Shown here: one piece after another, positions 1-8,880 of the stretch
How the letters are laid out: every line of letters begins with the position of its first letter
Position numbering within the stretch: the first letter of the stretch is position 1
Source of the DNA: Niabella pedocola
GTDB taxonomy: Bacteria > Bacteroidota > Bacteroidia > Chitinophagales > Chitinophagaceae
Length of the DNA: 64,000 nucleotides
Reading direction: 5' to 3'
NCBI RefSeq assembly: GCF_021044425.1
Contig: NZ_JAJNEC010000005.1
Coordinates: forward strand, 186,001 to 250,000
The notes under the pieces: model-generated
Seen by the model: only the letters and a program-made list of their open reading frames with translations
Database searches by the model: none
What the model was told of the DNA's origin: nothing
Program-made: the position numbers and the translations under genes

Positions 1-94
1 GGGCTACAAAAAAACACACATTCCCCAGTATCATGTTAAATAGATTTGATTCATAAAAATGTACCCGGTCGTTATCAATAGCCGGCACACGGCG

Positions 95-1018
95 TTATCC
101 GAGCGTCTGCCAGGAAATGCCGTCCGGCTTTTCCAGTGCCAGGCATTCCGCGGCCCATTCCAGTTCGATGGCAACCAGTTTTACAAAAACCGTCTTTAGC
201 CAGTCAGGCATAGGTTCATGCCTGATCCGGCTGAAATGTACCGCACAGGCGGCCGCTGCTGCGCTTCCGCCATCCGGTATGATCGTTGCCGGCCGGGGTC
301 CTCCTTCCAGGTATAGTGTAGGCAACAGCCGTGCCAGATCGGAACGGGCACTGCCCTGCGCGGCATGGCTCCAATCTACAAACACCACCTGCTGCCCGTC
401 AAAACAGATATTGTCACTGCGCATATCACCATGAACAAGATGGTTGCCCGATTCATCATTAAGCGCTTCGGCTGCGGTTAATGCAGCTACCGACGCCCGG
501 AACCGACGTTCCGAACATAATTCCAGCGCCAAAAACGGTTCGGGGTTTGCAGCAAGCTCCGGCCAAAGCAGCCATTGTTTAGAAGGCAGCAACGGGAGAT
601 CCGCTATAGTAGGTAACCCGGTCAGCCTCCGTAGTCCTGAAAAAACTTGTTCCTGATCGCCCCGCCGCCAATGTACCCCACGGTGGCCCGCCGGCCAATA
701 GGCCGCACTCAGGTCCTGGGTTAACAGTACCGGATAGCCGCCTGGCACTTCGATCCAATCGATCACGCGGGGCATCAGCGGCTCCTGAACAGCAGCCAAT
801 ACCAACTGTTCCCGGTGCAGCCATACGGTGGTCTGCGGATCCGTTGCCGCCTTTACAAATACCTTGCTGCCATCGTTGAAGGATACAGAGAACCGGTGTG
901 CCGCCGAAAGACCACATTCCGGAACCGTCCAGACCATGGTCTTTTTCCGGAAGCGGGTTTCTACCAGCTCCCGCAGATATGACGGGGGTTGATTGTTTGC
1001 ATTCATATAGCAGCACAT
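95..1018 (-). CDS. Aminoglycoside phosphotransferase (APH) family small-molecule kinase
   Basis: A 307-residue protein with the APH/choline kinase fold. The Brenner motif HGDMRSDN lies at residues 196-203 (catalytic Asp198, metal-binding Asn203), followed by the metal-binding Asp215 in FVDW; Lys56 in VFVKA is the likely ATP-binding lysine. The family transfers phosphate from ATP to antibiotics, sugars or other small metabolites in the cytoplasm; the substrate cannot be read from sequence. A second ATG four codons in (position 1006) is an equally good start. Upstream on the minus strand a TATTTCTG box differs from TAnnTTTG by one base. It lies 67 bp downstream of rsmE on the same strand. The fold is secure; a resistance role is not implied. 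Confidence 0.8.
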   Translation of the reverse strand: MCCYMNANNQPPSYLRELVETRFRKKTMVWTVPECGLSAAHRFSVSFNDGSKVFVKAATDPQTTVWLHREQLVLAAVQEPLMPRVIDWIEVPGGYPVLLTQDLSAAYWPAGHRGVHWRRGDQEQVFSGLRRLTGLPTIADLPLLPSKQWLLWPELAANPEPFLALELCSERRFRASVAALTAAEALNDESGNHLVHGDMRSDNICFDGQQVVFVDWSHAAQGSARSDLARLLPTLYLEGGPRPATIIPDGGSAAAAACAVHFSRIRHEPMPDWLKTVFVKLVAIELEWAAECLALEKPDGISWQTLG

Positions 1019-1085
1019 TGTATGTTTTCACAGAAATAAAATTTCAATATCAGGTCAACAAAACCCAGGGCGGTCCTGTTCAGCG

Positions 1086-1796
1086 CTACCGCACACAGAG
1101 CAGGGCTGCCGCCACCACACCTGCGGTTTCCGTACGCAGCCTTGTTGCACCAAGGGTTACGGGCTGGTACCCGTTTGCCAACGCGGTGCCGATTTCCTCC
1201 GTTGTAAAATCACCTTCCGGTCCTATAAGGATAATAGTGTCTGCATCTGCCAGCTGGTCTTTCAGGGAATACTTTTCATTTTCCACGCAATGTGCAATAA
1301 ACTTCCGGGGAACAGCATGAAAATCCCGGTCTTTTATAAAGTCTGCATACTTCAGAGGTTCGGGCAGCTGCGGCAACCAAACCTGCCGGCTTTGCAATAA
1401 AGCACTGATCAGGATCTGCTGCAGCCGTTCTGTTTTAGCGCGTTCTTTTTCCGTACGCTCACTGATCAGGGGAATGATTGCCGCAACGCCGATCTCCGTT
1501 GCTTTTTCGAGGAACCATTCAAAACGGTTCGCATTTTTTAGTAAAGAAATGGCGACCGTAACCCGCGGATGGCGGGGCGGTGAAAAAACGGTGTCGGAAA
1601 CCGTTACCGTGCAATGTTTTTTATGGGGATCAGCAATGATAGCGGTAAGCAGATGGCCTTTACCATCTGTAAGATGCAGCCTTTCGCCGGTCTGCATCCG
1701 CAATACCTGTACGATATGACGGGAATTGTTTTCGTCCAGCACCATGTTACTTTCGCCGGGCGTATATTGACTGATATAAAAAAAAGGAAGCTGCAA
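1086..1796 (-). CDS. rsmE: 16S rRNA (uracil(1498)-N(3))-methyltransferase RsmE
   Basis: A SPOUT-class methyltransferase that uses SAM to methylate N3 of U1498 in 16S rRNA. The protein is 236 residues, normal for RsmE. The knotted SAM site is visible as IGPEGDF (residues 191-197) and LRTETAG (220-226), with an N-terminal PUA-like part ending in HIVQVLRM. The start is TTG at 1796: the N-terminal LPFFYI stretch is typical of the family and would be lost with the first ATG, 17 codons further in. It sits between dnaB and the APH gene on the same strand, about 100 bp from dnaB. Confidence 0.92.
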   Translation of the reverse strand: MQLPFFYISQYTPGESNMVLDENNSRHIVQVLRMQTGERLHLTDGKGHLLTAIIADPHKKHCTVTVSDTVFSPPRHPRVTVAISLLKNANRFEWFLEKATEIGVAAIIPLISERTEKERAKTERLQQILISALLQSRQVWLPQLPEPLKYADFIKDRDFHAVPRKFIAHCVENEKYSLKDQLADADTIILIGPEGDFTTEEIGTALANGYQPVTLGATRLRTETAGVVAAALLCVR

Positions 1797-1899
1797 AACA
1801 GCGCTTTGTTTAAGGTTTAAAATTCAGGGTTCAATGTTCAAGGCCTGCCCGCCGTACTAGTTTCAATATGAACCGTTACACGTTGCACCTTAAACTAAA

Positions 1900-3486
1900 T
1901 TAAAAAGGCGCTTCCTCCAGGTCGTCAAACTCATCGTCCTTCATCTTATTCATCTTGCTCTCTACCTGGAACAATTTGGCGCCGCCGCCACCACCGCCTT
2001 CTTCTTCATCGATCCGCTTCCAGCTGCTGCCCGGCGCGGCCATAATATTATACGGATCTTCTTCCCAACTGATGAATTTTTGAATATGTAGTAATGCCTT
2101 CAGTTTAATGGTTTCGAGTGAACCATTCCGGTGCTTGGCGATCTTTACCTCGGTTAACCCCCGCTGGTCCTCACCTTCGGCGCTGGTGTTCATATCATAG
2201 TAATCCGGGCGGTACAGGAACATAACCATATCCGCATCCTGCTCAATGGCACCCGATTCCCGAAGGTCACTCAACTGCGGTACCCGGTTACCATCCTTGG
2301 AGCCCCGTTGCTCCACGGCCCGGCTTAGCTGAGACAATGCAATGATGGGCACGCTTAACTCCTTGGCCAATCCTTTCAGGTTCCGGCTGATGGAGCTGAT
2401 CTCCTGTTCCCGGTTGCCTTTGGAATCGCCACTGCCGCTCATCAGCTGCAGGTAGTCGATAATGATCATGCCGATATTGTGTTTATTTTTGAGTTTACGG
2501 CATTTGGCCCGCAGCTCAAAGATATTCAGTGCCGGTGTATCATCTATAAACAACGGAGCCTGTGAAAGCCGCTGGATACCCTTGGTATAGAGCTGCTTCA
2601 TTTCATGATCTTCCATTTTACCCCGTGCGATCTTTTCCAGCATGATTTCACTTTCGGCAGACAGCACCCGCTGTACCAGCTGGGCGGCACTCATCTCCAG
2701 GGAAAAGAAGGCCACCGCCGTGGGGCGTTCTTTCTTTTTATCCATCACCGCGTTACGTGCCAGGTTCAGCGCAAAGGCGGTCTTCCCCACCGCAGGACGT
2801 GCCGCAAGGATGATCAGATCCGTATTCTGCCAGCCATAGGTGACCTTGTCCAGCATTTTAAACCCACTGGGTACACCGGTAATGTCTTCGTTGCGGTGCC
2901 GCAGGTCTTCGATCCGTTGTATGGTTTGCACCAATACCGAATCGATCGGTTGTATGGTACTGCGCAGGTGTGAATTGGTGATCTCAAATAGTTTAGATTC
3001 GGCGTCGTCCAGCAGTTCAAATACATCTGTGCTGTCTTCAAATGCATCATTGATGATTTCCCCGCTGATCCGGATCAGTTCGCGCTGTATAAACTTCTGT
3101 AATACGATCCGTGCATGCGATTCAATATTCGCCGCGGAAACAACAGCGTTGGTAAGCCGGGTAACATAATAGGCGCCCCCTACCATTTCCAGCTCCTCAC
3201 GTCCTCTTAATTCCTCAACAACGGTAAGGATATCGATGGGCTGACTTTTATGCGCCAGCGACTGCATGGCCCGGAAGATCCGCTGGTTGGCGTCTACATA
3301 AAAACAATCCGCTTTTAATACTTCGATAACAGCGTCAAACGCATTCTTCTCCAGCATGATGGCACCCAGGATGGCCTCCTCCAGCTCTCTGGCCTGAGGG
3401 GGTACCTTTCCATAAACCATCGTTCCCAGGTCAACCGCCGTTCTGCGTTTCTGCTTCCGATCTTTATTTACATCTTTTAAATCCAT
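1900..3486 (-). CDS. dnaB: Replicative DNA helicase DnaB
   Basis: The hexameric 5'-3' helicase that unwinds the replication fork and recruits primase. It shows the N-terminal DnaB domain (ARELEEAILGAIMLEKNAFD and following), then a RecA-like ATPase core with Walker A (AARPAVGKTAF), Walker B (IIIDYLQLM) and the QLSRAVEQR stretch. I start at the ATG at 3486 (528 residues; MDLKDVNKDRKQKRR), which begins the basic N-terminus expected in this group; an in-frame ATG at 3537 would add 17 unremarkable residues. The C-terminus carries a run of seven glycines and an acidic tail. No intein is visible. Confidence 0.95.
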   Translation of the reverse strand: MDLKDVNKDRKQKRRTAVDLGTMVYGKVPPQARELEEAILGAIMLEKNAFDAVIEVLKADCFYVDANQRIFRAMQSLAHKSQPIDILTVVEELRGREELEMVGGAYYVTRLTNAVVSAANIESHARIVLQKFIQRELIRISGEIINDAFEDSTDVFELLDDAESKLFEITNSHLRSTIQPIDSVLVQTIQRIEDLRHRNEDITGVPSGFKMLDKVTYGWQNTDLIILAARPAVGKTAFALNLARNAVMDKKKERPTAVAFFSLEMSAAQLVQRVLSAESEIMLEKIARGKMEDHEMKQLYTKGIQRLSQAPLFIDDTPALNIFELRAKCRKLKNKHNIGMIIIDYLQLMSGSGDSKGNREQEISSISRNLKGLAKELSVPIIALSQLSRAVEQRGSKDGNRVPQLSDLRESGAIEQDADMVMFLYRPDYYDMNTSAEGEDQRGLTEVKIAKHRNGSLETIKLKALLHIQKFISWEEDPYNIMAAPGSSWKRIDEEEGGGGGGAKLFQVESKMNKMKDDEFDDLEEAPF

Positions 3487-3870
3487 TATATTAAAACAAC
3501 TGTTTTTCTGCCCTTTAAGACAAAAATCCGCTATCATTAGCTATACACCAATGATTTCGCGGTTCATTTTTCCAACCTTAAATTTATCAATTTTAGGGAA
3601 GATTCTGTTATGGTCCCTTGAAATCAGGAAGCGAATTTAGACCCTAAAAAGGGTAGAAAAAAATCTTTATTTCTGGACCAATTATTAACAGGGTTATACA
3701 CAGGAGCGAGGATTGAGATTTGAGAATCGGGAATCGGGAAATCGGGTGTGCAGTTCCAAAGCCGGGCGTTACGGCCATCGCTCTTCCGGCCGAACGCTAA
3801 AAGCAGCGCCCTCACCTTCATCACAAATCCCGAATCTGAATACTGAGCTAAAAATCGTTTTCTTTGCAGT
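3487..3870. other. Divergent intergenic region between dnaB and rsmG
   Basis: About 380 bp without a credible gene. It must hold the promoters of dnaB (minus) and rsmG (plus). A box TTTCTTTG at 3859-3866, one mismatch from TAnnTTTG, ends four bases before the rsmG ATG. Around 3714-3745 there is a run of the short word GAATCGGGAA and variants, a style of intergenic filler that also appears at 14.3, 25.5 and 56.3 kb. Reading frames crossing here on both strands lack family features and I treat them as noise. Confidence 0.5.
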
Positions 3871-4521
3871 ATGGACATCGTGCAGAAATACTTTGATGAT
3901 TTTACGGCTACGCAACAGGACCAACTAAAGGCGTTGGAAGAATTGTACCGCGACTGGAATGAAAAAATAAATGTGATCAGCCGTAAGGATATCGAAAGTC
4001 TTTATGAAAAGCATGTGCTGCATTCGCTCAGCATTGCCGCGGTTTTTCACTTCCCGCCCGGCACACAGGTGGTAGACCTGGGCGCAGGCGGTGGGTTTCC
4101 CGGTGTTCCGCTGGCCATCTTCTTCCCGGAGGTAGAGTTTTTGCTGGTAGACAGCATTGGTAAAAAATTAAAAGTAGTAGATGCTGTAAGTGAGGCCATC
4201 GGCCTGAAAAATTTACAGACGCGGCATTGTCGTATCGAAGACGTAAAAGACAAAAAGTTTGATTTTGTCGTTTCCAGGGCCGTAGCACCGCTGAAGGATC
4301 TCTGGCAATGGAGCCGGCCGCTGATCCGGAAAGACCCCGCCAAACATACGGTGCGGCTGATTGAAAAAGGAGATCATGCCCCCGGGCTGATCTGTTTGAA
4401 GGGCGGCGATCTTACACAGGAAATTTTTGAAAGCGGCACCCGGCCGCATATAATGGCCATCAGTGACCTGTTTACCGAACCCTTCTTCGAAGAAAAGTAC
4501 CTGGTATACGTGCCGAAATAG
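3871..4521 (+). CDS. rsmG: 16S rRNA (guanine(527)-N(7))-methyltransferase RsmG
   Basis: A SAM-dependent Rossmann methyltransferase (GidB family) that makes m7G527 in 16S rRNA. At 216 residues it has the normal length. The conserved WNEKINVISRKD segment lies near residue 29, the SAM-binding VVDLGAGGGFPGVP at 67-80, and FDFVVSRAVAPL supplies the family's later motif. The ATG at 3871 follows a promoter-like box by only four bases, so the mRNA may be leaderless or nearly so. It converges with the small gene at 4532. Confidence 0.95.
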   Translation: MDIVQKYFDDFTATQQDQLKALEELYRDWNEKINVISRKDIESLYEKHVLHSLSIAAVFHFPPGTQVVDLGAGGGFPGVPLAIFFPEVEFLLVDSIGKKLKVVDAVSEAIGLKNLQTRHCRIEDVKDKKFDFVVSRAVAPLKDLWQWSRPLIRKDPAKHTVRLIEKGDHAPGLICLKGGDLTQEIFESGTRPHIMAISDLFTEPFFEEKYLVYVPK

Positions 4522-4531
4522 TGCTGGCCAG

Positions 4532-4792
4532 CTATTGCTTCGGAGGTTCCGGCCATACAACATTTCCGGTCCATTGTCGCAAACTATCCTCCAGCACCCG
4601 TGTTACAATAGCTTGGATCTTCGAAGGTAGTTTATCAAACTCTTTAATTTGCTGGGGAGCATATTGACTTTCATCCTTCCAATGGGCTTCAGTACCAGGA
4701 TTTATACGAGTATAAGCAGTATAGGATACATAAGACTGATACACCATTGGGTTTTCAGGATCAAACACCTTCGGGCGATATGGACCATTCAT
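4532..4792 (-). CDS. Hypothetical protein, 86 residues, possibly a 5'-truncated remnant
   Basis: I do not recognise this protein. It is polar, rich in Pro and Tyr (NGPYRPKVFDPENP, YVSYTAYTRINPG) and has no signal peptide or membrane segment. The frame stays open upstream of the ATG back to a TGA at 4871-4873, with no other ATG, which could mean a lost start or a larger decayed gene. It ends 10 bp from rsmG in convergent orientation. It could be a real small gene or a fragment. Confidence 0.4.
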   Translation of the reverse strand: MNGPYRPKVFDPENPMVYQSYVSYTAYTRINPGTEAHWKDESQYAPQQIKEFDKLPSKIQAIVTRVLEDSLRQWTGNVVWPEPPKQ

Positions 4793-4951
4793 AAGCGGTA
4801 TTTGAACAACCTTAAAAACTTTTAAAATACCGGATTCTAATACCCAACAAGAAGCATTAGATTTAAAGCCTCAACAATCTTGTTCATTGCCAAGCAGCAA
4901 GACGATTATCACTTTTAAATCCGCATTCCTTCTTCAATGTCGTTTACTTAG

Positions 4952-5068
4952 ACGATTTTTTTTATCATTGCCGCAGATACGCTGATGGTGCCTGCAGCGC
5001 TTTCGCTGCGCTATTGTTGAGTACGATTAAGGCCTGTGCCAGATCTGCGTATCTGCTGCCCTTAACGG
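4952..5068. repeat. Solitary copy of the about 112-bp hairpin repeat
   Basis: This sequence matches the tandem array at 13.85-14.29 kb over most of its length: TTTTTATCATTGCC, then TGCCTGCAGCGCTTTCGCTG, CGCTATTGTT, and CCAGATCTGCGTATCTGC. The centre forms a hairpin (GCAGCG/CGCTGC around CTTT) and the right part repeats AGATCTGCG/ATCTGC. It lies in the gap between the small gene at 4532 and the FkbM gene. Confidence 0.8.
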
Positions 5069-5086
5069 GGCAACACTGGTTCCTTA

Positions 5087-5872
5087 TTACAATTGCACAT
5101 GCGGCATTTCCCGCTCCGCATCATAGGCCATAAAAAAGTAATTATATCCTTTTTCAAACTGACCGATGAACTCATGCCGGTTAAAGCCGGGCTGGCCTCT
5201 CAGGAAATATTGTTGCAGGGTAAGGGTATACCCCAAGGCATCAAAAAAGTCAAACATTAGTTCCGGTGTGGCGCCGTAAAGATCGCTGCCGCCCTTTCCA
5301 AACTCAAACAATACCACGGGGCGGTGTTGTTGCAGGATCCGCTGCCCTCCTTTCAATACTTCCAACTCCGCCCCTTCCACATCGATCTTGATCAAACGGA
5401 CCGGCATTTCCGGCGGAACCACTTCTTCCAGACGTTCTACTTTCACCCGGATCTTTTCAGTGGCATATTGTGTATCCTGAAAATTCCGCTCCTTTAATCC
5501 GCTTACCGCAGGGCGGTCTTTAAACACAGTAAATTCCGCTTCCCCGGCCTCGCTGGAAAGGGCCGTATTAAAAAGACGCACCCGGCTGCCATATTTTTTT
5601 TGTAACTGGGCAAACAGGTATGGGATGGGTTCAAATCCTATATGTTGCCCTTGCGGCGCTCTTTTCAGAATAGCAGAAAGGATCTCGCCCTTGTGCGCGC
5701 CGATATCAATGCAGTTGCTGTCCTCTTTTAATATCCGTTTGATCACGTCAAAGGTTTCAAAGTCGTACCGGTCAAACGGCGGCTGCAATACTTTTTCTGA
5801 AAAATGATAAAAACGGTACGCCATTTTTTTAGCTGCCGTTGTTACCACCTGTGGAACATATTTGCGTTTCAT
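5087..5872 (-). CDS. FkbM family methyltransferase
   Basis: A SAM-dependent methyltransferase of the FkbM type, about 261 residues from the ATG at 5872 (a TTG ten codons upstream is possible but less likely). Motif I is CIDIGAHKGE (about residues 54-63) and the family's RLIKIDVEGAELEVLKGG segment follows in the second half. Such enzymes O-methylate natural products, glycans or lipids; the target is unknown here and no biosynthetic cluster surrounds the gene. Unrelated genes flank it on both sides. Confidence 0.85.
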   Translation of the reverse strand: MKRKYVPQVVTTAAKKMAYRFYHFSEKVLQPPFDRYDFETFDVIKRILKEDSNCIDIGAHKGEILSAILKRAPQGQHIGFEPIPYLFAQLQKKYGSRVRLFNTALSSEAGEAEFTVFKDRPAVSGLKERNFQDTQYATEKIRVKVERLEEVVPPEMPVRLIKIDVEGAELEVLKGGQRILQQHRPVVLFEFGKGGSDLYGATPELMFDFFDALGYTLTLQQYFLRGQPGFNRHEFIGQFEKGYNYFFMAYDAEREMPHVQL

Positions 5873-6094
5873 GAGCTGTAAAAATAGGGCATTTAGCGTC
5901 AAAGGACAATGAGCCGCAAAAAGAACTTCATAAGGATCGGCCGATCCCCGCTCCTAGCTCCCCGCTCCTTTGATGGTTACCGGTTTGCGCTAAGCAGCGG
6001 TATGTAATGGTAACCAATGGTGTTTACCAACGGGGCTACAAAGCGCACCATTTACTGCTGATTATTTGAGGCTAAAGCCTGACTGCTGAATGGC

Positions 6095-6478
6095 CTAAAC
6101 AATTTGTGCTTTTATCTGGTTGAACCAGTTTTGATTGGCACTTCCGAAAAAATGATAATCAATAAAAAAGTACATCACCTGGCCGCTGCTGGTGGCAATA
6201 CGCAACGGTTGCCCGCCCAAACCAAAGTTATGCATAAGCGTTTTCGTATAGTATTCGTCAAACCCGATATACAGCTGCGAAATCCGGTCCAGCGGAACCG
6301 AATAGTATTCATTGCCCGATAATTCGATGGATTTTTCGGTAAGTGCAATATCCGTTGCATGTTGATGAAATGGCGGACCACCGGTAATACGGATTCCCCC
6401 ACCGCGATCTTTGCCACGCGTTAAAACCTCATGTTTAAAACACCACAAGGCAGTACCGGTTATCAATAGTGTTTTCAT
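6095..6478 (-). CDS. Hypothetical protein, 127 residues
   Basis: I do not recognise a named family. The protein begins MKTLLITGTALWCFKHEV and then reads like a compact beta-rich domain (ALTEKSIELSGNEYYSVPLDRISQLYIGFDEYYT, then GQPLRIATSSGQVMYFFIDY), ending in a short helix. The pattern of an IELSGNEYYSVPL strand pair with a C-terminal helix resembles small PH-like domains, but that is only an impression. It is divergent from the M28 peptidase gene. Confidence 0.6.
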   Translation of the reverse strand: MKTLLITGTALWCFKHEVLTRGKDRGGGIRITGGPPFHQHATDIALTEKSIELSGNEYYSVPLDRISQLYIGFDEYYTKTLMHNFGLGGQPLRIATSSGQVMYFFIDYHFFGSANQNWFNQIKAQIV

Positions 6479-6685
6479 GCCTTAATAATGCCCTTTAAAG
6501 GTACAGCTTTTTATTTTTTAACCGAAAGTGCCTATATTGGTGCAGCGCGCATGCATAAACAACACGCCGTAGTGGCGCTGGTTATTTTCAATCAATCAGC
6601 TGCAAGGCCTGTACGGGTTCAAATGACTGCAACGATACCAGTACCGTTTATGCATCCGGGCCAACGTTATACAAATATTTTCTAT

Positions 6686-8257
6686 ATGACCCGATACACG
6701 TCCCTGCTTTTTTGCCTGGTTTTTTTACTAACCAGCCCGTTCCTGCATGCACAACCAGCATCGCAGAGCCGCGAGCCCCTGTTACCTATAGTGGAAAAGA
6801 TTGTTGATGAGGTGCAGCAGCACTCCCAATTGGAAAAACTGGCGGGCGAGCTGCTGGATGGTATTGGTCCCCGTCTGGTAGGCACACCCGAAATGCAAAA
6901 AGCCGGCGATTGGGCGATCGCGAAATTTCAAAGCTGGGGCATCAGCGGGAGCAAACAATCGTTTGGTGAATGGCGCGGATGGCAGCGGGGCATTTCACAG
7001 GTAGAGATGATCGCCCCACGCATCAAAAGCCTCGAAGCCACACAACTGGCCTGGAGCCCTGCAACCAAAACACCGGTACAGGGCGAGGTAGTGGTTTTGC
7101 CCCCTGTAAACAATGCGGATGCATTTGCCGAATGGTTAAAAACGATAAGAGGGAAAGTGGTATTGATCTCCCAATACCAGCGCTCCGGCCGGCCCGATTA
7201 CCAGATCAAGGAATTTGCCACCCCGGAATTGTATGAGAAGATGATGCGGGAACGGGCCGGCGATGCAGAAGCCTTCCGTAAATCTATGGCCAATACCGGG
7301 TATACAGCCAATACATTGCCGGAGGCCCTGGAAAAATCCGGGGCTGCGGCCATTGCCATTTCAAACTGGACGGGCATTATGGGCGCTAACCGTATTTTTG
7401 GGGCGCGTACCAAAAAGATCCCGACCATCGATATTGCGGTGGAAGACTATGGCATGTTATACAGGATGGCGGTAAACGGGTTAGCACCCCGCATCCGGAT
7501 CCATGTACAATCCAAAGAGCTGGGCATGGTTCCAACCTTCAATATTGTGGGTCGCATCGAGGGGAAGGAAAAGCCCAATGAATATGTAGTGCTTTCAGCA
7601 CACTTCGATTCCTGGGACGGCGCCCAGGGAGCCACCGATAATGGTACGGGTACCATTACCATGATGGAAACGATACGGGTATTAAAAAAATTATACCCCA
7701 ACAACAAACGCACCATACTGGTTTGTTTGTGGGGAAGCGAGGAACAGGGACTGAACGGTTCCCGCGCCTTTGTAAAAGACAATCCGCAAATCGTACAAAA
7801 CATCCAGGCGGTATTTAACCAGGATAATGGTACCGGACGTATTGCCAATATCAGCGGCCAGGGTTTTGTAAATGCATACGACTACCTGGGCCGGTGGCTG
7901 TCCGCCGCTCCTAAAAAGATCACCACAGGTATTGAAACCAGCTTCCCCGGAATGCCCGGTGGCGGCGGATCGGATCATGCGTCTTTTGTAGCTGCAGGCG
8001 TGCCGGCATTTATGCTCAGCTCATTGAGCTGGGGCTACGGCGGCTATACCTGGCATACCAACCGGGACACCTATGATAAGATCGTTTTTGATGAAGTAAA
8101 GAATAATGTGATCCTTACGGCTGTACTGGCTTATATGGCATCAGAAGATCCTCAGACGGCCAACCGCGATCAGCGGGTACTACCGGTTGTAAACGGTAAA
8201 CCATCGGCATGGCCGGAAATAAAAGATCCCGAACGCCGGGGCGGCGTTGAAAAATAG
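6686..8257 (+). CDS. Secreted M28 family zinc peptidase (carboxypeptidase Q-like)
   Basis: A 523-residue exported peptidase. The start at 6686 gives a clean signal peptide (MTRYTSLLFCLVFLLTSPFLHAQ); upstream in-frame ATGs from 6488 would add 66 residues that hide it. The co-catalytic zinc site of family M28 is complete: His306 (SAHFDSWD), Asp317 (GATDNGTG), Glu352/Glu353 (GSEEQG), Asp380 (NQDNGTG) and His457 (YTWHTNRDTYD). A PA-like insert precedes the catalytic domain. The likely role is trimming of peptides in the periplasm or outside the cell. The gene stands alone. Confidence 0.9.
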   Translation: MTRYTSLLFCLVFLLTSPFLHAQPASQSREPLLPIVEKIVDEVQQHSQLEKLAGELLDGIGPRLVGTPEMQKAGDWAIAKFQSWGISGSKQSFGEWRGWQRGISQVEMIAPRIKSLEATQLAWSPATKTPVQGEVVVLPPVNNADAFAEWLKTIRGKVVLISQYQRSGRPDYQIKEFATPELYEKMMRERAGDAEAFRKSMANTGYTANTLPEALEKSGAAAIAISNWTGIMGANRIFGARTKKIPTIDIAVEDYGMLYRMAVNGLAPRIRIHVQSKELGMVPTFNIVGRIEGKEKPNEYVVLSAHFDSWDGAQGATDNGTGTITMMETIRVLKKLYPNNKRTILVCLWGSEEQGLNGSRAFVKDNPQIVQNIQAVFNQDNGTGRIANISGQGFVNAYDYLGRWLSAAPKKITTGIETSFPGMPGGGGSDHASFVAAGVPAFMLSSLSWGYGGYTWHTNRDTYDKIVFDEVKNNVILTAVLAYMASEDPQTANRDQRVLPVVNGKPSAWPEIKDPERRGGVEK

Positions 8258-8440
8258 CGCTTTGTTTTCCGGGTGCTTACGGGTGCTGCTCAAAAGAATG
8301 GTGCGTTCGGATGCCCATCTAACAGCCCCCGGGTACACTGCTACGTTGGAACAACGCTTTTTTATTACACGCCATTTTTGTTGATCATCATCGCGGTAAA
8401 AATTCCTGCAAACCGTTTTTCACAGACGGCGCAACTTCTT

Positions 8441-8689
8441 TTATTTCAAATTTCTTTCTTTCAGTAGTTTTTCCAATGCTTTTTGATATTTCCGGTTCCG
8501 GGTCGCTATCGGAATATAAATTAAGGGCAGCAAACTTAGCAGGCCAAAACCTTTTTTAACGATGCTGAAAACCGATATACCGATTAAAACACCAATAATT
8601 GCAGCATCGAAAATAACAGTTGTTTTACTTTTTTTTACTTCCTGTAATAACGCCTCATCTGTTAATGTGGACAGCTCTTTTTGATTCAT
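8441..8689 (-). CDS. Small membrane protein, 82 residues
   Basis: Function unknown. A soluble N-terminal helix (NQKELSTLTDEALLQEVKKSK) is followed by two hydrophobic segments (about residues 24-44 and 48-62) and a basic C-terminal helix (RNRKYQKALEKLLKERNLK). This layout of helix, hairpin of membrane spans and charged tail is common in small Bacteroidota membrane proteins. A proper ATG and normal codon use support a real gene. Confidence 0.65.
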   Translation of the reverse strand: MNQKELSTLTDEALLQEVKKSKTTVIFDAAIIGVLIGISVFSIVKKGFGLLSLLPLIYIPIATRNRKYQKALEKLLKERNLK

Positions 8690-8821
8690 TTATATAATTT
8701 ATGGAACTTGTTAAGTTGCGTAATGTGTAATAAAAAACGGCCTCGCCGTACGACACTTTCCGATCCGACAATGATGCTTCAGGGGAAAGAAATGAACCCG
8801 GTCAACCCCTTTCCTTCGGAT

Positions 8822-8874
8822 AAAAAACGGTATCAGCCATTCAGGCCTCAGGCTTCCCGTTCCGCAAATGGCTG
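8822..8874 (-). terminator. Probable terminator of the M1 peptidase gene
   Basis: Reading the minus strand just past the M1 stop codon, CAGCCATT (8874-8867) pairs with AATGGCTG (8841-8834) across a GC-rich loop of 25 bases. A run of six T follows a few bases later (8827-8822). The gap between stem and T run is longer than ideal. Confidence 0.45.
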
Positions 8875-8880
8875 AAGCCG

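Noticed and set aside
95..1018. Aminoglycoside resistance gene
   Set aside because: The kinase fold is clear, but nothing in the sequence points to a known resistance subfamily; a metabolic substrate is equally likely.
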